A stretch of 12,908 nt of DNA, from positions 1 through 12,908 of the forward strand of contig JAAZVO010000050.1 of NCBI GenBank assembly GCA_018623405.1. The letters run 5' to 3'. Within the stretch, counting starts at the first letter, position 1. Every line of letters begins with the position of its first letter. Made by a program: the position numbers and the translations under genes. Positions 6,300 through 12,908 of this stretch are shown here, piece by piece. The notes under the pieces are model-generated. The model was not told the origin of the DNA, searched no databases, and saw only the letters and a list, made by a program, of their open reading frames with translations. The DNA is from Crocinitomicaceae bacterium (lineage in GTDB: Bacteria > Bacteroidota > Bacteroidia > Flavobacteriales_G > Salibacteraceae).

Positions 6300-7355
6300 A
6301 TGGAAATTACAAAAAAGCAAATATTAGATGCCTTGTCTTATGTAATAGAGCCTAATTTAAAAAAGGATGTAGTTACACTTGGTCTGGTTTCAAATATTCA
6401 AATAGATGGCAATGTTGTAAGCTTTAACTTAAAGGTGAATAACCCTGCGATGCACAATAGAAAGCGAATAATCGATGCATGTACCCACCATTTGCAAAGT
6501 AAGGTAGCTAAAGATATTTCCCCAGAAATTAAAGTTGAGGCTTTGCCAAAAGAAGCTGAACGTCCATCAAACCAAAGAAAAGTACTACCCGGAGTGAAAA
6601 AAATAATTGCTGTGGCATCAGGTAAAGGGGGAGTGGGAAAATCTACTGTTACAGCTAACCTTGCCGCAGGTATGGCTAAGCTTGGCAAAAAAGTAGGGTT
6701 GGTAGATGCTGATATTTATGGGCCTTCGGCACCTATCATGTTTGATGTGATGCACGAAAAGCCAAAACTTCAGCCAATAGAAGGGAACAATTTCATGATT
6801 CCTGTAGAAAGTTATGGGGTAAAGATTTTATCTATTGGTTTTTTCTCTGATGTTAATCAAGCGGTTGTTTGGCGAGGGCCTATGGCATCAAAGGCATTAA
6901 CCCAAATGTTTACGGATGCTTACTGGGGAAGTTTAGACTACTTATTTATAGATCTACCTCCTGGAACAGGAGATATTCACTTAACTATTGTACAATCAAT
7001 TCCACTTGATGGAGTTGTTATTGTTAGTACTCCTCAACCAGTTGCTTTAGCTGATGCAAAAAAAGGAGTAGCAATGTTTCAAATGCCCAACATAAATATT
7101 CCTGTGTTAGGTATGATAGAAAACATGGCATATTTTAATCCTCCTGAATTACCTGAAAAAAAGTATTTCATTTTCGGTCAAGAAGGTGTGGTAAAGTTAG
7201 CAGAGCAGCTAAATGTGCCTTTACTTGGGCAAATCCCATTGGTTGAAAATATAAGGCAAGCCGGCGATGTTGGCAGGCCTGTTGTTTTACAAGAAAACAA
7301 TTTACAGGCAGATGCATTTGTGGCGCTTTGTAAAACTATAGATGAAGCCAAGTAA
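6300..7355 (+). CDS. mrp: Mrp/ApbC-family iron-sulfur cluster carrier ATPase
   Basis: Mrp/ApbC proteins are cytoplasmic P-loop ATPases that bind and deliver Fe-S clusters. An N-terminal MIP18/DUF59-type domain (about 1-80) is followed by a linker and the ATPase domain. The deviant Walker A is SGKGGVGKST (107-116), with DADIYGPSAP (136-145) and DLPPGTGDIH (218-227) as further signatures. The 351-residue length is typical. After ENMAYF (274-279), where many family members have a CxxC pair, this protein reads PPELPEKKYFIFG. I recall the same form in other Bacteroidota homologues. Its only cysteines are Cys61 and one near the C-terminus. The gene follows the alkyltransferase-like gene by one base and precedes an Nfu-type scaffold by 40 bases. 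Confidence 0.92.
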   Translation: MEITKKQILDALSYVIEPNLKKDVVTLGLVSNIQIDGNVVSFNLKVNNPAMHNRKRIIDACTHHLQSKVAKDISPEIKVEALPKEAERPSNQRKVLPGVKKIIAVASGKGGVGKSTVTANLAAGMAKLGKKVGLVDADIYGPSAPIMFDVMHEKPKLQPIEGNNFMIPVESYGVKILSIGFFSDVNQAVVWRGPMASKALTQMFTDAYWGSLDYLFIDLPPGTGDIHLTIVQSIPLDGVVIVSTPQPVALADAKKGVAMFQMPNINIPVLGMIENMAYFNPPELPEKKYFIFGQEGVVKLAEQLNVPLLGQIPLVENIRQAGDVGRPVVLQENNLQADAFVALCKTIDEAK

Positions 7356-7373
7356 GAAATGTATCTATTATTT

Positions 7374-7381
7374 TAATTTTG
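7374..7381 (+). promoter_or_regulatory. Candidate -7 box for the Nfu gene
   Basis: TAATTTTG is an exact TAnnTTTG match in the 40-base gap after mrp and ends 14 bases before the ATG at 7396. It is the same octamer as at the pdhA gene. No good -33 TTTG is seen at the expected spacing, so readthrough from mrp may be the main route, with this as an extra internal promoter. Confidence 0.38.
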
Positions 7382-7395
7382 TCTAAATAACAATT

Positions 7396-7659
7396 ATGGA
7401 GGCAGGGGAAAAAGAGCTTTTAAGGTCACGTATCGACACATCTCTATTAAACATTAAAAAGTTTGTAGAACAAGATGGTGGAGATCTAGAAGTAGTTGAA
7501 ATAACTGATGATTACATCGTAAAGATTGAATTAAAAGGTGCATGCACAGGCTGCTCAATGAACAATATGACTTTTAAGGCAGGTGTAGAAGAAACCATTT
7601 TGAAGGCTATTCCTGAAATTAAAGGTGTAGAAGCCCATAATTTTGAACTACACAAGTAG
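7396..7659 (+). CDS. NifU C-terminal-domain (Nfu-type) Fe-S scaffold protein
   Basis: The 87-residue protein consists of a single Nfu domain, which holds a labile 4Fe-4S cluster at a dimer interface and passes it to target proteins. The ligand pair is Cys50 and Cys53 in GACTGCSMNN (48-57). FVEQDGGDLEVVEI (23-36) and FKAGVEETILKAIPEI (60-75) are the standard flanking segments. Proteins of this size with no extra domain are common. Its position directly after an Mrp-type carrier and before a cluster-containing ferredoxin oxidoreductase suggests that it serves, among others, KorB. That partnership is inferred from position only. Confidence 0.93.
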   Translation: MEAGEKELLRSRIDTSLLNIKKFVEQDGGDLEVVEITDDYIVKIELKGACTGCSMNNMTFKAGVEETILKAIPEIKGVEAHNFELHK

Positions 7660-7665
7660 TTTTTT
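7646..7665 (+). terminator. Weak candidate intrinsic terminator after the Nfu gene
   Basis: AACTAC (7646-7651) and GTAGTT (7656-7661) can pair around an ACAA loop, and Ts continue to 7665. The structure straddles the Nfu stop codon. The stem is short with only two G-C pairs, so termination would be partial at best. Confidence 0.33.
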
Positions 7666-7700
7666 GTTTCTGTGATAATTCTCAATAATATTAACCTAGT

Positions 7701-7717
7701 ACTGCGTTTAACGCAGT
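7701..7717 (+). promoter_or_regulatory. Perfect inverted repeat ahead of korA, possible operator or leader hairpin
   Basis: ACTGCGT (7701-7707) and ACGCAGT (7711-7717) are exact reverse complements around TTA. It is the most GC-rich patch in this intergenic region. It ends 13 bases before the korA ATG and one base before a -7-like octamer, so in DNA it would occupy the promoter spacer, a usual place for a repressor. As RNA it would be a compact hairpin followed by a broken T-run, a poor terminator. No regulator can be named from the sequence. Confidence 0.5.
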
Positions 7718-7718
7718 T

Positions 7719-7726
7719 CAATTTTG
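7719..7726 (+). promoter_or_regulatory. Candidate -7 box for korA-korB
   Basis: CAATTTTG differs from TAnnTTTG only at the first base and lies four bases before the korA ATG. Transcription from it would give an almost leaderless message. No -33 TTTG is apparent at the expected distance, so the call is tentative. Confidence 0.28.
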
Positions 7727-7730
7727 CTTA

Positions 7731-9578
7731 ATGGAAAAAACATTAGAGCTTAAAAAAGAAGTAACAATTTTATTTGCCGGCGACTCTGGTGATGGAATAC
7801 AACTTACGGGAAATCAGTTTACTAATACTAATGCCCTTTTTGGGAATGATGTAAGTACATTTCCGAATTTCCCCGCAGAAATTAGAGCCCCTCAAGGTAC
7901 TGTTGCAGGGGTATCAGGCTTTCAATTAAACTTTGGAAGTTTAGATCTTTTTTCTCCTGGAGATATGGCAGACGTTTTAGTGGTGATGAATGCAGCTGCA
8001 TTAAAAGCCAATATAGGCAACCTCAAAACCGGAGGTACAATCATCGCAAACTCATCAGGTTTTGATAAAAAGAACCTGAGATTAGCAGGTTATGGAGATG
8101 AGAATCCTTTGCAGGCTAGGTCTTTAGATAAATACAGGGTGCACGAAATTGATGTTACCAAGTTAACACGATCTGCCTTGGTAGATTCTGGCTTGGGCAC
8201 CAAAGAAATTGATAGAAGTAAAAATATGTTTGTGCTCGGCTTTTTGTATTGGATGTACAGCCGATCTTTAGAAACTACTATCAAATTTATCCAAAACAAA
8301 TTTAAGGGTAAGCAACACCTTATTGATGCAAATGTTAAGGTGCTAAAAGCCGGATATCACTATGGCGATACAAGCGAAACTTTTACATCAAGGTATGATG
8401 TAAAACCTGCCGATCTTCCAAAAGGAACATACAGAAATGTGATGGGGAACCAAGCTACAGCTTTAGGAATTGTTGCTGCAGCCCATAGGTCAAACATGCA
8501 ACTTCTTTATGCGTCATATCCTATCACCCCTGCATCAGATATATTACATGAATTAGCAAGGCATAAAAATTTTGGTGTAAAAACATTTCAGGCTGAAGAT
8601 GAAATTGCAGCTGCAGGGGCTGCAATTGGCGCTTCTTTTGGCGGAGCATTAGCGGTTACAGCATCTTCCGGTCCTGGAATTGCGTTAAAAACGGAAGCCA
8701 TTGGCTTGGCCGTAATGTTGGAGTTGCCAATGGTAATTGTAAATGTGCAAAGGGGTGGACCAAGTACGGGGTTACCAACAAAAACAGAACAATCAGATCT
8801 TTTTCAAGCGCTTTATGGTAGAAATGGAGAAGCACAGGTTGTAGTTATTTCGGCTCACTCTCCATCTCACTGTTTTGATGCAGTTTACGAAGCGTGCAGA
8901 ATTGCAGTAGAACACATGACACCTGTAATCTTTCTTTCAGATGGTTATATGGCCAATGGTTCAGAGCCGTGGGCTTTTCCAAAATCTAGCGACTTAAAGC
9001 CGATTAAACCAAAGTTCGCAAAACCATTGGAGAATGTAGAAGAAAAATATTTGCCGTATTTAAGAGATGAAAAGCTTGTTAGAGAATGGGCAATTCCCGG
9101 CACAAAAACTTTAGAGCATCGGGTTGGCGGTTTAGAAAAAGAAAAAGATACAGGAAATGTTTCTTACGATCCGGAAAATCATGAGCATATGGTAAAAACC
9201 CGTGCAGCCAAAATTGCCAAAATCGCTGATTATATTCCTCAGCAAACACTAGCTGCAGGCGAAATGGATGGAGATGTTTTAGTTTTGGGTTGGGGGTCAA
9301 CTTATGGGGCAATTAAAACTGCAGTAAATGAGCTAATTGCAGAAGGTTATAAGGTGGCGCATGCCCATTTAACCTACATCAACCCTATGCCAAATAACAT
9401 AGAAGAAGTATTAAAATCTTTTAAGAAAATTATTATTCCTGAACTTAATGATGCTCAAATGGTAAATATCATTAGAAGTAAATTTTTGTTACCTGCAATA
9501 CCATACAACAAGATACAAGGCTTACCTTTTACCATTCAAGAAATTAAGGCCAAAGTTTTAGAAATATTAAACGCATGA
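7731..9578 (+). CDS. korA: 2-oxoacid:ferredoxin oxidoreductase, alpha subunit (fused gamma-alpha); probably 2-oxoglutarate
   Basis: With KorB this enzyme oxidatively decarboxylates a 2-oxoacid to the acyl-CoA and reduces ferredoxin. The N-terminal part (about 10-210) is a gamma domain beginning AGDSGDGIQLTGNQF (16-30). The alpha (pyrimidine-binding) domain (about 238-460) has SYPITPASD (262-270), QAEDEIAAAGAAIGAS (287-302), SSGPG (312-316) and PSTGLPTKTEQ (344-354). The C-terminal portion (about 480-615) is the domain II region. The gamma-alpha fusion at 615 residues matches the two-subunit KorAB type found in aerobic bacteria. Pyruvate:ferredoxin oxidoreductases usually have a different layout, and pdhA-pdhC nearby already covers pyruvate, so 2-oxoglutarate is the likelier substrate. 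This is not proven by sequence. The stop overlaps the korB start by four bases (ATGA). Confidence 0.9.
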   Translation: MEKTLELKKEVTILFAGDSGDGIQLTGNQFTNTNALFGNDVSTFPNFPAEIRAPQGTVAGVSGFQLNFGSLDLFSPGDMADVLVVMNAAALKANIGNLKTGGTIIANSSGFDKKNLRLAGYGDENPLQARSLDKYRVHEIDVTKLTRSALVDSGLGTKEIDRSKNMFVLGFLYWMYSRSLETTIKFIQNKFKGKQHLIDANVKVLKAGYHYGDTSETFTSRYDVKPADLPKGTYRNVMGNQATALGIVAAAHRSNMQLLYASYPITPASDILHELARHKNFGVKTFQAEDEIAAAGAAIGASFGGALAVTASSGPGIALKTEAIGLAVMLELPMVIVNVQRGGPSTGLPTKTEQSDLFQALYGRNGEAQVVVISAHSPSHCFDAVYEACRIAVEHMTPVIFLSDGYMANGSEPWAFPKSSDLKPIKPKFAKPLENVEEKYLPYLRDEKLVREWAIPGTKTLEHRVGGLEKEKDTGNVSYDPENHEHMVKTRAAKIAKIADYIPQQTLAAGEMDGDVLVLGWGSTYGAIKTAVNELIAEGYKVAHAHLTYINPMPNNIEEVLKSFKKIIIPELNDAQMVNIIRSKFLLPAIPYNKIQGLPFTIQEIKAKVLEILNA

Positions 9579-10609
9579 CAACACCAACATCAAATATAAA
9601 AACTGCAAAAGATTACGCCACAGATCAAGATGTTAGGTGGTGTCCAGGTTGCGGTGATTATTCAATTTTAAAGCAAGTACAGTCGGTTTTAGCTGATGAA
9701 GGCGTAAAAACAGAAGATACTGTATTTATCTCAGGTATTGGATGTTCTTCAAGGTTTCCTTATTACATGAACACATACGGAATTCATAGTATTCACGGAA
9801 GGGCTCCTGCATTGGTAAGTGGTTTAAGGTCAGTTCGTCCAGATCTTTCTGTTTGGATGATAACAGGAGATGGAGATTCACTCTCAATTGGAGGTAATCA
9901 TTTAATCCATATTCTTAGGAGAAACTTTGATGTAAATATTCTGCTTTTCAATAACGAAATTTATGGGTTAACAAAAGGGCAATATTCTCCTACTTCTCCA
10001 TCAGGTCAAATTTCTAAATCAACCCCAATGGGAAGTATTGATCATCCTTTTAACCCACTTGCTTTATGCTTAGGTGCTGATGCAACTTTTGTGGCTAGAG
10101 CCATGGATAGAGACCCAAAGCAATTGAGAAGTATATTGGCTGCGGCCAATAATCATAAAGGTACTTCCTTGGTAGAAATTTATCAGAACTGTAATGTGTT
10201 TAATGATGGAGCATTTTTTGTTTATACCGAAAAACAATCTAAACCACAATCTACCTTATTTCTAGAGCATGGAGAACCGCTAGTTTTTGGCGAAGGAAAT
10301 ACAAAAGGAATTAAACTAGATGGCTTTAAGCCCATAATAGTTGATCTTGAGGCCGATGGCGTATTGAAAGATGAACTTTGGATTCATGATAAGCATGATC
10401 AAGTAAAAGCATTAATGCTTACCCGTTTTTTTGATGATAATCAAAATGCAGAAAATGCTCTTCCACGTCCTTTTGGTATTTTTTACGAAACGCAAAGAGG
10501 AACTTATGAGGATGCTTTGCACGAGCAGCTTAAACATGCTAGGGAGATAAAAGGAGAAGGAGATTTAGATAAATTACTAGCAGGCACTAATACTTGGGAA
10601 ATTAACTAA
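9575..10609 (+). CDS. korB: 2-oxoacid:ferredoxin oxidoreductase, beta subunit; probably 2-oxoglutarate
   Basis: This is the thiamine diphosphate and Fe-S subunit that partners KorA. Cys23 and Cys26 (WCPGCGDYS), Cys57 (GIGCSSR) and Cys206 (YQNCNVF) are spaced like the four ligands of the single 4Fe-4S cluster in this family. The ThDP motif runs from GDGDSLSIGGNH (98-109) to NNEIYGLTKGQYSPTS (126-141); the LTKGQxSPT stretch is characteristic of two-subunit 2-oxoacid oxidoreductases. The 344-residue length is normal and the ATGA overlap with korA implies coupled translation. No separate ferredoxin-domain (delta) gene is present, so soluble ferredoxin must be the acceptor. The TAA stop overlaps the convergent outer-membrane protein gene by four bases, and I found no good terminator after it. 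Confidence 0.92.
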   Translation: MTTPTSNIKTAKDYATDQDVRWCPGCGDYSILKQVQSVLADEGVKTEDTVFISGIGCSSRFPYYMNTYGIHSIHGRAPALVSGLRSVRPDLSVWMITGDGDSLSIGGNHLIHILRRNFDVNILLFNNEIYGLTKGQYSPTSPSGQISKSTPMGSIDHPFNPLALCLGADATFVARAMDRDPKQLRSILAAANNHKGTSLVEIYQNCNVFNDGAFFVYTEKQSKPQSTLFLEHGEPLVFGEGNTKGIKLDGFKPIIVDLEADGVLKDELWIHDKHDQVKALMLTRFFDDNQNAENALPRPFGIFYETQRGTYEDALHEQLKHAREIKGEGDLDKLLAGTNTWEIN

Positions 10610-11361
10610 AAGAATATTCCTAAGTCTAAGCTGATGTAATTTGAAATAGCCTTTTGCTCAACGGTTTGGTTTGGTTTATTGTTATTAAGTAATACCTCGC
10701 CGTTGGTATTGAGTTCGTAATAGTCTTTCTTAAAAATATTTGAAAACCCGTTATTAAATGTTATACCGGCAATAAGAGCAGTTTTGCCGTGAAAGTTATA
10801 TTCAACTCCGCCACCTAAAATTAAACCAAATCTAAATGGAGCAATTTCTCCTAAAACATCAATGTTTTCTTCATTCAAATTTCCGGTAGGAAGACTGTAA
10901 GAAATATTTTGCCTTCCCCTTACACGAAAGCCTGTAGAAACTCCAAAATTGGCAAAATAGGTGTTGTATCCTATTTCATTCGTTTTCATTCTTATGGTAA
11001 AAGGAATTTCAACATAGCGGTAAGTATACGAAGAAGAGTTTCGAGAATTTACTAGAGTAGTATCAATAGGTGCAACAACATCAGGAAACTCTAATTTGCC
11101 GGAAAATGTAGAAATTTCTACCCCTGAACCAATGCCGTAATTGTAGGAATTGCCCAACGTAAACTCTGCCATTAGCCCATAATTAAAGCCTAATGAAGCT
11201 CCATTACTATTAATTCCTCTTGTATCAGGCTTAAGCCAACCAATATTTGGGCTTGCTTTTAAACCAAACCTAAAAGGCCTAAGTTCTTGAGCATTTAAAA
11301 AACTTGAAATAATAATTGAGGTGCTTAACAGTGTTAATTTAATAATTTTGACCGCCTTCAT
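10606..11361 (-). CDS. Outer-membrane beta-barrel protein (PorT-like/OMP_b-brl family)
   Basis: The 251-residue product begins with a signal peptide: basic MKAVKIIK, a hydrophobic core to about residue 21, and FLNA|Q as a likely signal peptidase I site after residue 24. The mature part opens with RPFRFGLKASPNIGWLKP and continues as alternating strands such as FRFGLILGGGVEYNF, ending in a terminal strand (YISLDLGIFF) suited to outer-membrane insertion. This is the small barrel family often annotated as PorT family or porin family in Bacteroidota. I do not recognise it as the true T9SS PorT, and no function is claimed. An ATG at 11403 would add 14 residues before the signal peptide and overlap gldB, so the 11361 start is preferred. 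It is convergent with korB and divergent from gldB. Confidence 0.82.
   Translation of the reverse strand: MKAVKIIKLTLLSTSIIISSFLNAQELRPFRFGLKASPNIGWLKPDTRGINSNGASLGFNYGLMAEFTLGNSYNYGIGSGVEISTFSGKLEFPDVVAPIDTTLVNSRNSSSYTYRYVEIPFTIRMKTNEIGYNTYFANFGVSTGFRVRGRQNISYSLPTGNLNEENIDVLGEIAPFRFGLILGGGVEYNFHGKTALIAGITFNNGFSNIFKKDYYELNTNGEVLLNNNKPNQTVEQKAISNYISLDLGIFF
11343..11350 (+). promoter_or_regulatory. Candidate -7 box for gldB-gldC
   Basis: TAATTTTG is an exact TAnnTTTG match 36 bases before the gldB ATG. It lies within the signal-peptide codons of the divergent outer-membrane protein gene. A TTG at 11316-11318 is a possible -33 element with a slightly long 24-base spacer. Confidence 0.33.
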
Positions 11362-11367
11362 GAAATG

Positions 11368-11375
11368 CAATATTA
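11368..11375 (-). promoter_or_regulatory. Candidate -7 box for the outer-membrane protein gene
   Basis: On the - strand the bases are TAATATTG, one base off TAnnTTTG, ending six bases before the ATG at 11361. It falls in the 25-base gap shared with gldB. If both candidates are real, the two promoters overlap face to face. Confidence 0.27.
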
Positions 11376-11386
11376 AAGATTTACCA

Positions 11387-12379
11387 ATGAGAACGAAACG
11401 CATATTTTCTTATCTAATTCTATGCCTTTTTATGTTTTCGTGCTCAAATAACCCACATGATGTTGATATTACGGGGGTTGAGGTAAACTTAGAACTTCAA
11501 AGGTTTGAACAAGACCTTTTTAAAACCACAGCTTACGAGAGCTTAAAAAGTAAGTATGGGTACTTTTTCAGAGTCTATACAGATAATATCTTAAATATCA
11601 ATTCCAATAATCCTATTATGATGACAAATGGTTTGAAAGATTTTTGTTCAGACCCAGAAATAAAAGAAATTTATAAGGAGGTGGAAGGCAAGTATGAAGA
11701 TTTCTCACCGGAGTTTAATAAAATTCAAGAGGCATTCACCTATTATAAGTACCATTTCCCTCAAAAAAATATACCCAAAATAATCACTTTTATTTCGGGG
11801 TTTAATTATGGTATTCTTAGCTTAGATAGTACTTTAGGTATTGGATTAGATATGTTTTTAGGGAAAGACTATAATTATTACTCAGCTCTGCAATTCCCAT
11901 TGTATAAAAGGAACAAATTGCAACAAAAAAATATTCCTTTTGCTGCCTTAAAAGGTTGGATTGAAACTGAATATATGATGGAAAGTAACAACCAATCTTG
12001 TTTATCAAGAATGGTTGAAAGGGGAAAGGTGCTTTATGCCATGGATGCGGTTTTTCCATTTGCTCCCGATTCTTCCAAAATTCAGTATTCTCCTCAGCAA
12101 ATGAATTGGGCGCAGGAAAATGAGGTTTTTGTTTGGGCCACCTTGGTAGATCAAAGCTTACTGTACGAGAAAAACTTTTCTAAAACTTACAAGTTGTTTA
12201 ACGACGGACCATTTACCTCTTTGTTTGAACAAACAAGCGCTCCGAGAATAGGAGATTATATTGGGTGGCAAATTGTAAGAAGTTTTATGGAAAACAATCA
12301 AATAAAGCTAAGTGAGCTTATGCAAATGAATGATGCGCAAGAGTTGCTAGCAAAATCAAATTATAAACCAAAAAGATAA
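11387..12379 (+). CDS. gldB: Gliding motility lipoprotein GldB
   Basis: GldB is a lipoprotein needed for gliding motility and, in several Bacteroidota, for a functional GldK/GldN-T9SS machine. The 330-residue product starts with MRTKR, a hydrophobic stretch, and a relaxed lipobox MFSC with Cys19 as the lipidation site. The body has family-like segments: ELQRFEQDLFK, a KYGYFFRVY block, the KIITFISGFNY strand and LGIGLDMFLGKDYNYY. The ATG at 11387 is chosen because it places the lipobox at the usual distance. An earlier in-frame ATG at 11321 would add 22 residues overlapping the divergent gene. The stop overlaps the gldC start by one base (TAATG). The GldB-GldC pairing strongly supports the name. 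Confidence 0.88.
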   Translation: MRTKRIFSYLILCLFMFSCSNNPHDVDITGVEVNLELQRFEQDLFKTTAYESLKSKYGYFFRVYTDNILNINSNNPIMMTNGLKDFCSDPEIKEIYKEVEGKYEDFSPEFNKIQEAFTYYKYHFPQKNIPKIITFISGFNYGILSLDSTLGIGLDMFLGKDYNYYSALQFPLYKRNKLQQKNIPFAALKGWIETEYMMESNNQSCLSRMVERGKVLYAMDAVFPFAPDSSKIQYSPQQMNWAQENEVFVWATLVDQSLLYEKNFSKTYKLFNDGPFTSLFEQTSAPRIGDYIGWQIVRSFMENNQIKLSELMQMNDAQELLAKSNYKPKR

Positions 12380-12708
12380 TGGCTGAAAGTAAAATTGAGT
12401 TTCAAATAGAATTAGACGAAAATAAAGTTCCGGATAATATAAAATGGGAAGCTTCAGACTCAGGAGATAAAGGCTCTGCAGATGCAGTTCTTATTTCTAT
12501 GTGGGATAAAGATGAAAAGAATACTTTGAAAATTGACCTGTGGACTAAAAACATGTTAGTAGATGATATGAAATTATTATTTCATCAAACAATGCTAACC
12601 ATGGCAGATACTTTTCAGAAAGCAACCGGAGAAGACCAAATGTGCAATGATATGAGAGAGTTTGCGCAAATGTTTGGCGAAAAAATGGGTTTAATAAAAC
12701 GAGATTAG
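12379..12708 (+). CDS. gldC: Gliding motility protein GldC
   Basis: The 109-residue protein is acidic, has no signal peptide and is probably cytoplasmic. It matches GldC in length and in segments such as FQIELDENKVPDNIKW (8-23), LKIDLWTKNMLVDDMK (49-64), LFHQTMLTMADTFQKATG (66-83) and the C-terminal FAEKMGL-like end. GldC supports gliding in Flavobacterium, and its gene is found beside gldB; its biochemical action is not known. It shares one base with the gldB stop, suggesting coupled translation. Its TAG stop overlaps the stop of the convergent engB by four bases. No terminator hairpin is evident after it. Confidence 0.92.
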   Translation: MAESKIEFQIELDENKVPDNIKWEASDSGDKGSADAVLISMWDKDEKNTLKIDLWTKNMLVDDMKLLFHQTMLTMADTFQKATGEDQMCNDMREFAQMFGEKMGLIKRD

Positions 12709-12908
12709 TGGTTTAACTGCCCCAACATAAACCAAATATTTTCCGCAAACTGTTCTAACCCTAAACCTGATTGTCCTGAGGTAAATTGAATTTCAGGCAG
12801 TATTTCCCAATTTTCAGCTAATTGAGTTTGAAGGTTATTTAAAACTCCAATTCTCTGAGACTTCTTTACCTTATCGCATTTTGTGAAAACAATTTGGAAT
12901 GGAACTCC
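12705..12908 (-). CDS. engB: EngB/YsxC ribosome-biogenesis GTPase (C-terminal part only)
   Basis: The last 67 codons of a - strand gene run from the right edge to TAA at 12707-12705; the start and the G1-G3 motifs lie beyond the window. What remains begins GVPFQIVFTKCDKVKK, which contains the G4 guanine-specificity motif TKxDK. IQFTSGQSGLG follows as the G5 region, and then a short C-terminal helix. This arrangement is typical of the YihA/EngB/YsxC family, which acts in large-subunit ribosome assembly. Another small TRAFAC GTPase is possible, but the spacing and C-terminal length fit EngB best. Confidence 0.82.
   Translation of the reverse strand, partial: GVPFQIVFTKCDKVKKSQRIGVLNNLQTQLAENWEILPEIQFTSGQSGLGLEQFAENIWFMLGQLNH

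Noticed and set aside
10659..10705. CAACGG and CCGTTG as a possible stem after korB
   Set aside because: Only six pairs around a loop of 35 bases and no following T-tract, so it is not a credible korB terminator.
11321..11403. Earlier ATGs for gldB (11321) and for the outer-membrane protein (11403)
   Set aside because: Both would put extra residues before well-formed signal peptides and make the divergent genes overlap heavily.
12716..12803. ACTGCC and GGCAGT complementary pair after gldC
   Set aside because: The short arms are more than 70 bases apart inside engB with no T-tract; expected by chance.
1..12908. Mobile elements, CRISPR arrays, tRNA or rRNA genes, or a novel defence-type system
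   Set aside because: I found no transposase or integrase motifs, repeat-spacer pattern, tRNA-like cloverleaf or unassigned multi-gene cluster; essentially all the sequence is accounted for by recognisable core genes.

Overview
The window is AT-rich, tightly packed chromosomal DNA from a member of the Bacteroidota, most likely a flavobacterium-like lineage. Two kinds of evidence point there. Genes of the type IX secretion and gliding machinery lie at both ends (porV at the left edge, gldB-gldC at the right). Several gene starts are also preceded by matches to the Bacteroidota-type -7 box TAnnTTTG. The genes look like core chromosome rather than an accessory island. I see no IS element, integrase, CRISPR array, tRNA or rRNA. 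No stretch longer than about 110 bases lacks a gene.

Layout, left to right. (1) Bases 1-1827, + strand: the 3' part of porV, then ispF (isoprenoid synthesis) and cdd (cytidine deaminase), almost without gaps. (2) Bases 1899-4200, + strand: pdhA and pdhC, pyruvate dehydrogenase E1 alpha and E2, with no E1 beta gene beside them. A strong intrinsic terminator follows, and it lies inside the coding sequence of the next, convergent gene. (3) Bases 4197-5231, - strand: a MurG-like glycosyltransferase whose reading frame is intact but has no ATG, GTG or TTG start; its expected start position reads ATC. (4) Bases 5274-7659, + strand: trmB (tRNA m7G46 methyltransferase), an alkyltransferase-like protein lacking the active-site cysteine, an Mrp/ApbC-type Fe-S carrier ATPase and an Nfu-type Fe-S scaffold. 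(5) Bases 7731-10609, + strand: korA-korB, a two-subunit 2-oxoacid:ferredoxin oxidoreductase, with a perfect 7-bp inverted repeat just ahead of it. (6) Bases 10606-11361, - strand: an outer-membrane beta-barrel protein. (7) Bases 11387-12708, + strand: gldB-gldC. (8) From 12707 back to 12705 and onward to the right edge, - strand: the 3' end of engB, a ribosome-assembly GTPase.

Functional links. PDH and KorAB both handle central 2-oxoacids, one reducing NAD through a lipoyl complex and the other reducing ferredoxin. KorB has four cysteines placed as in 4Fe-4S cluster ligation, and the two genes before korA encode Fe-S delivery proteins, so Fe-S supply and demand sit side by side. The PorV and GldB/GldC ends tie the region to T9SS and gliding.

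I do not see a previously undescribed multi-gene system. The observations most worth checking are the ATC-start glycosyltransferase, the pdhC terminator embedded in it, the identical 4-bp stop-codon overlap at all three convergent junctions, the korA inverted repeat, and the alkyltransferase-like protein with PAQR in place of PCHR.
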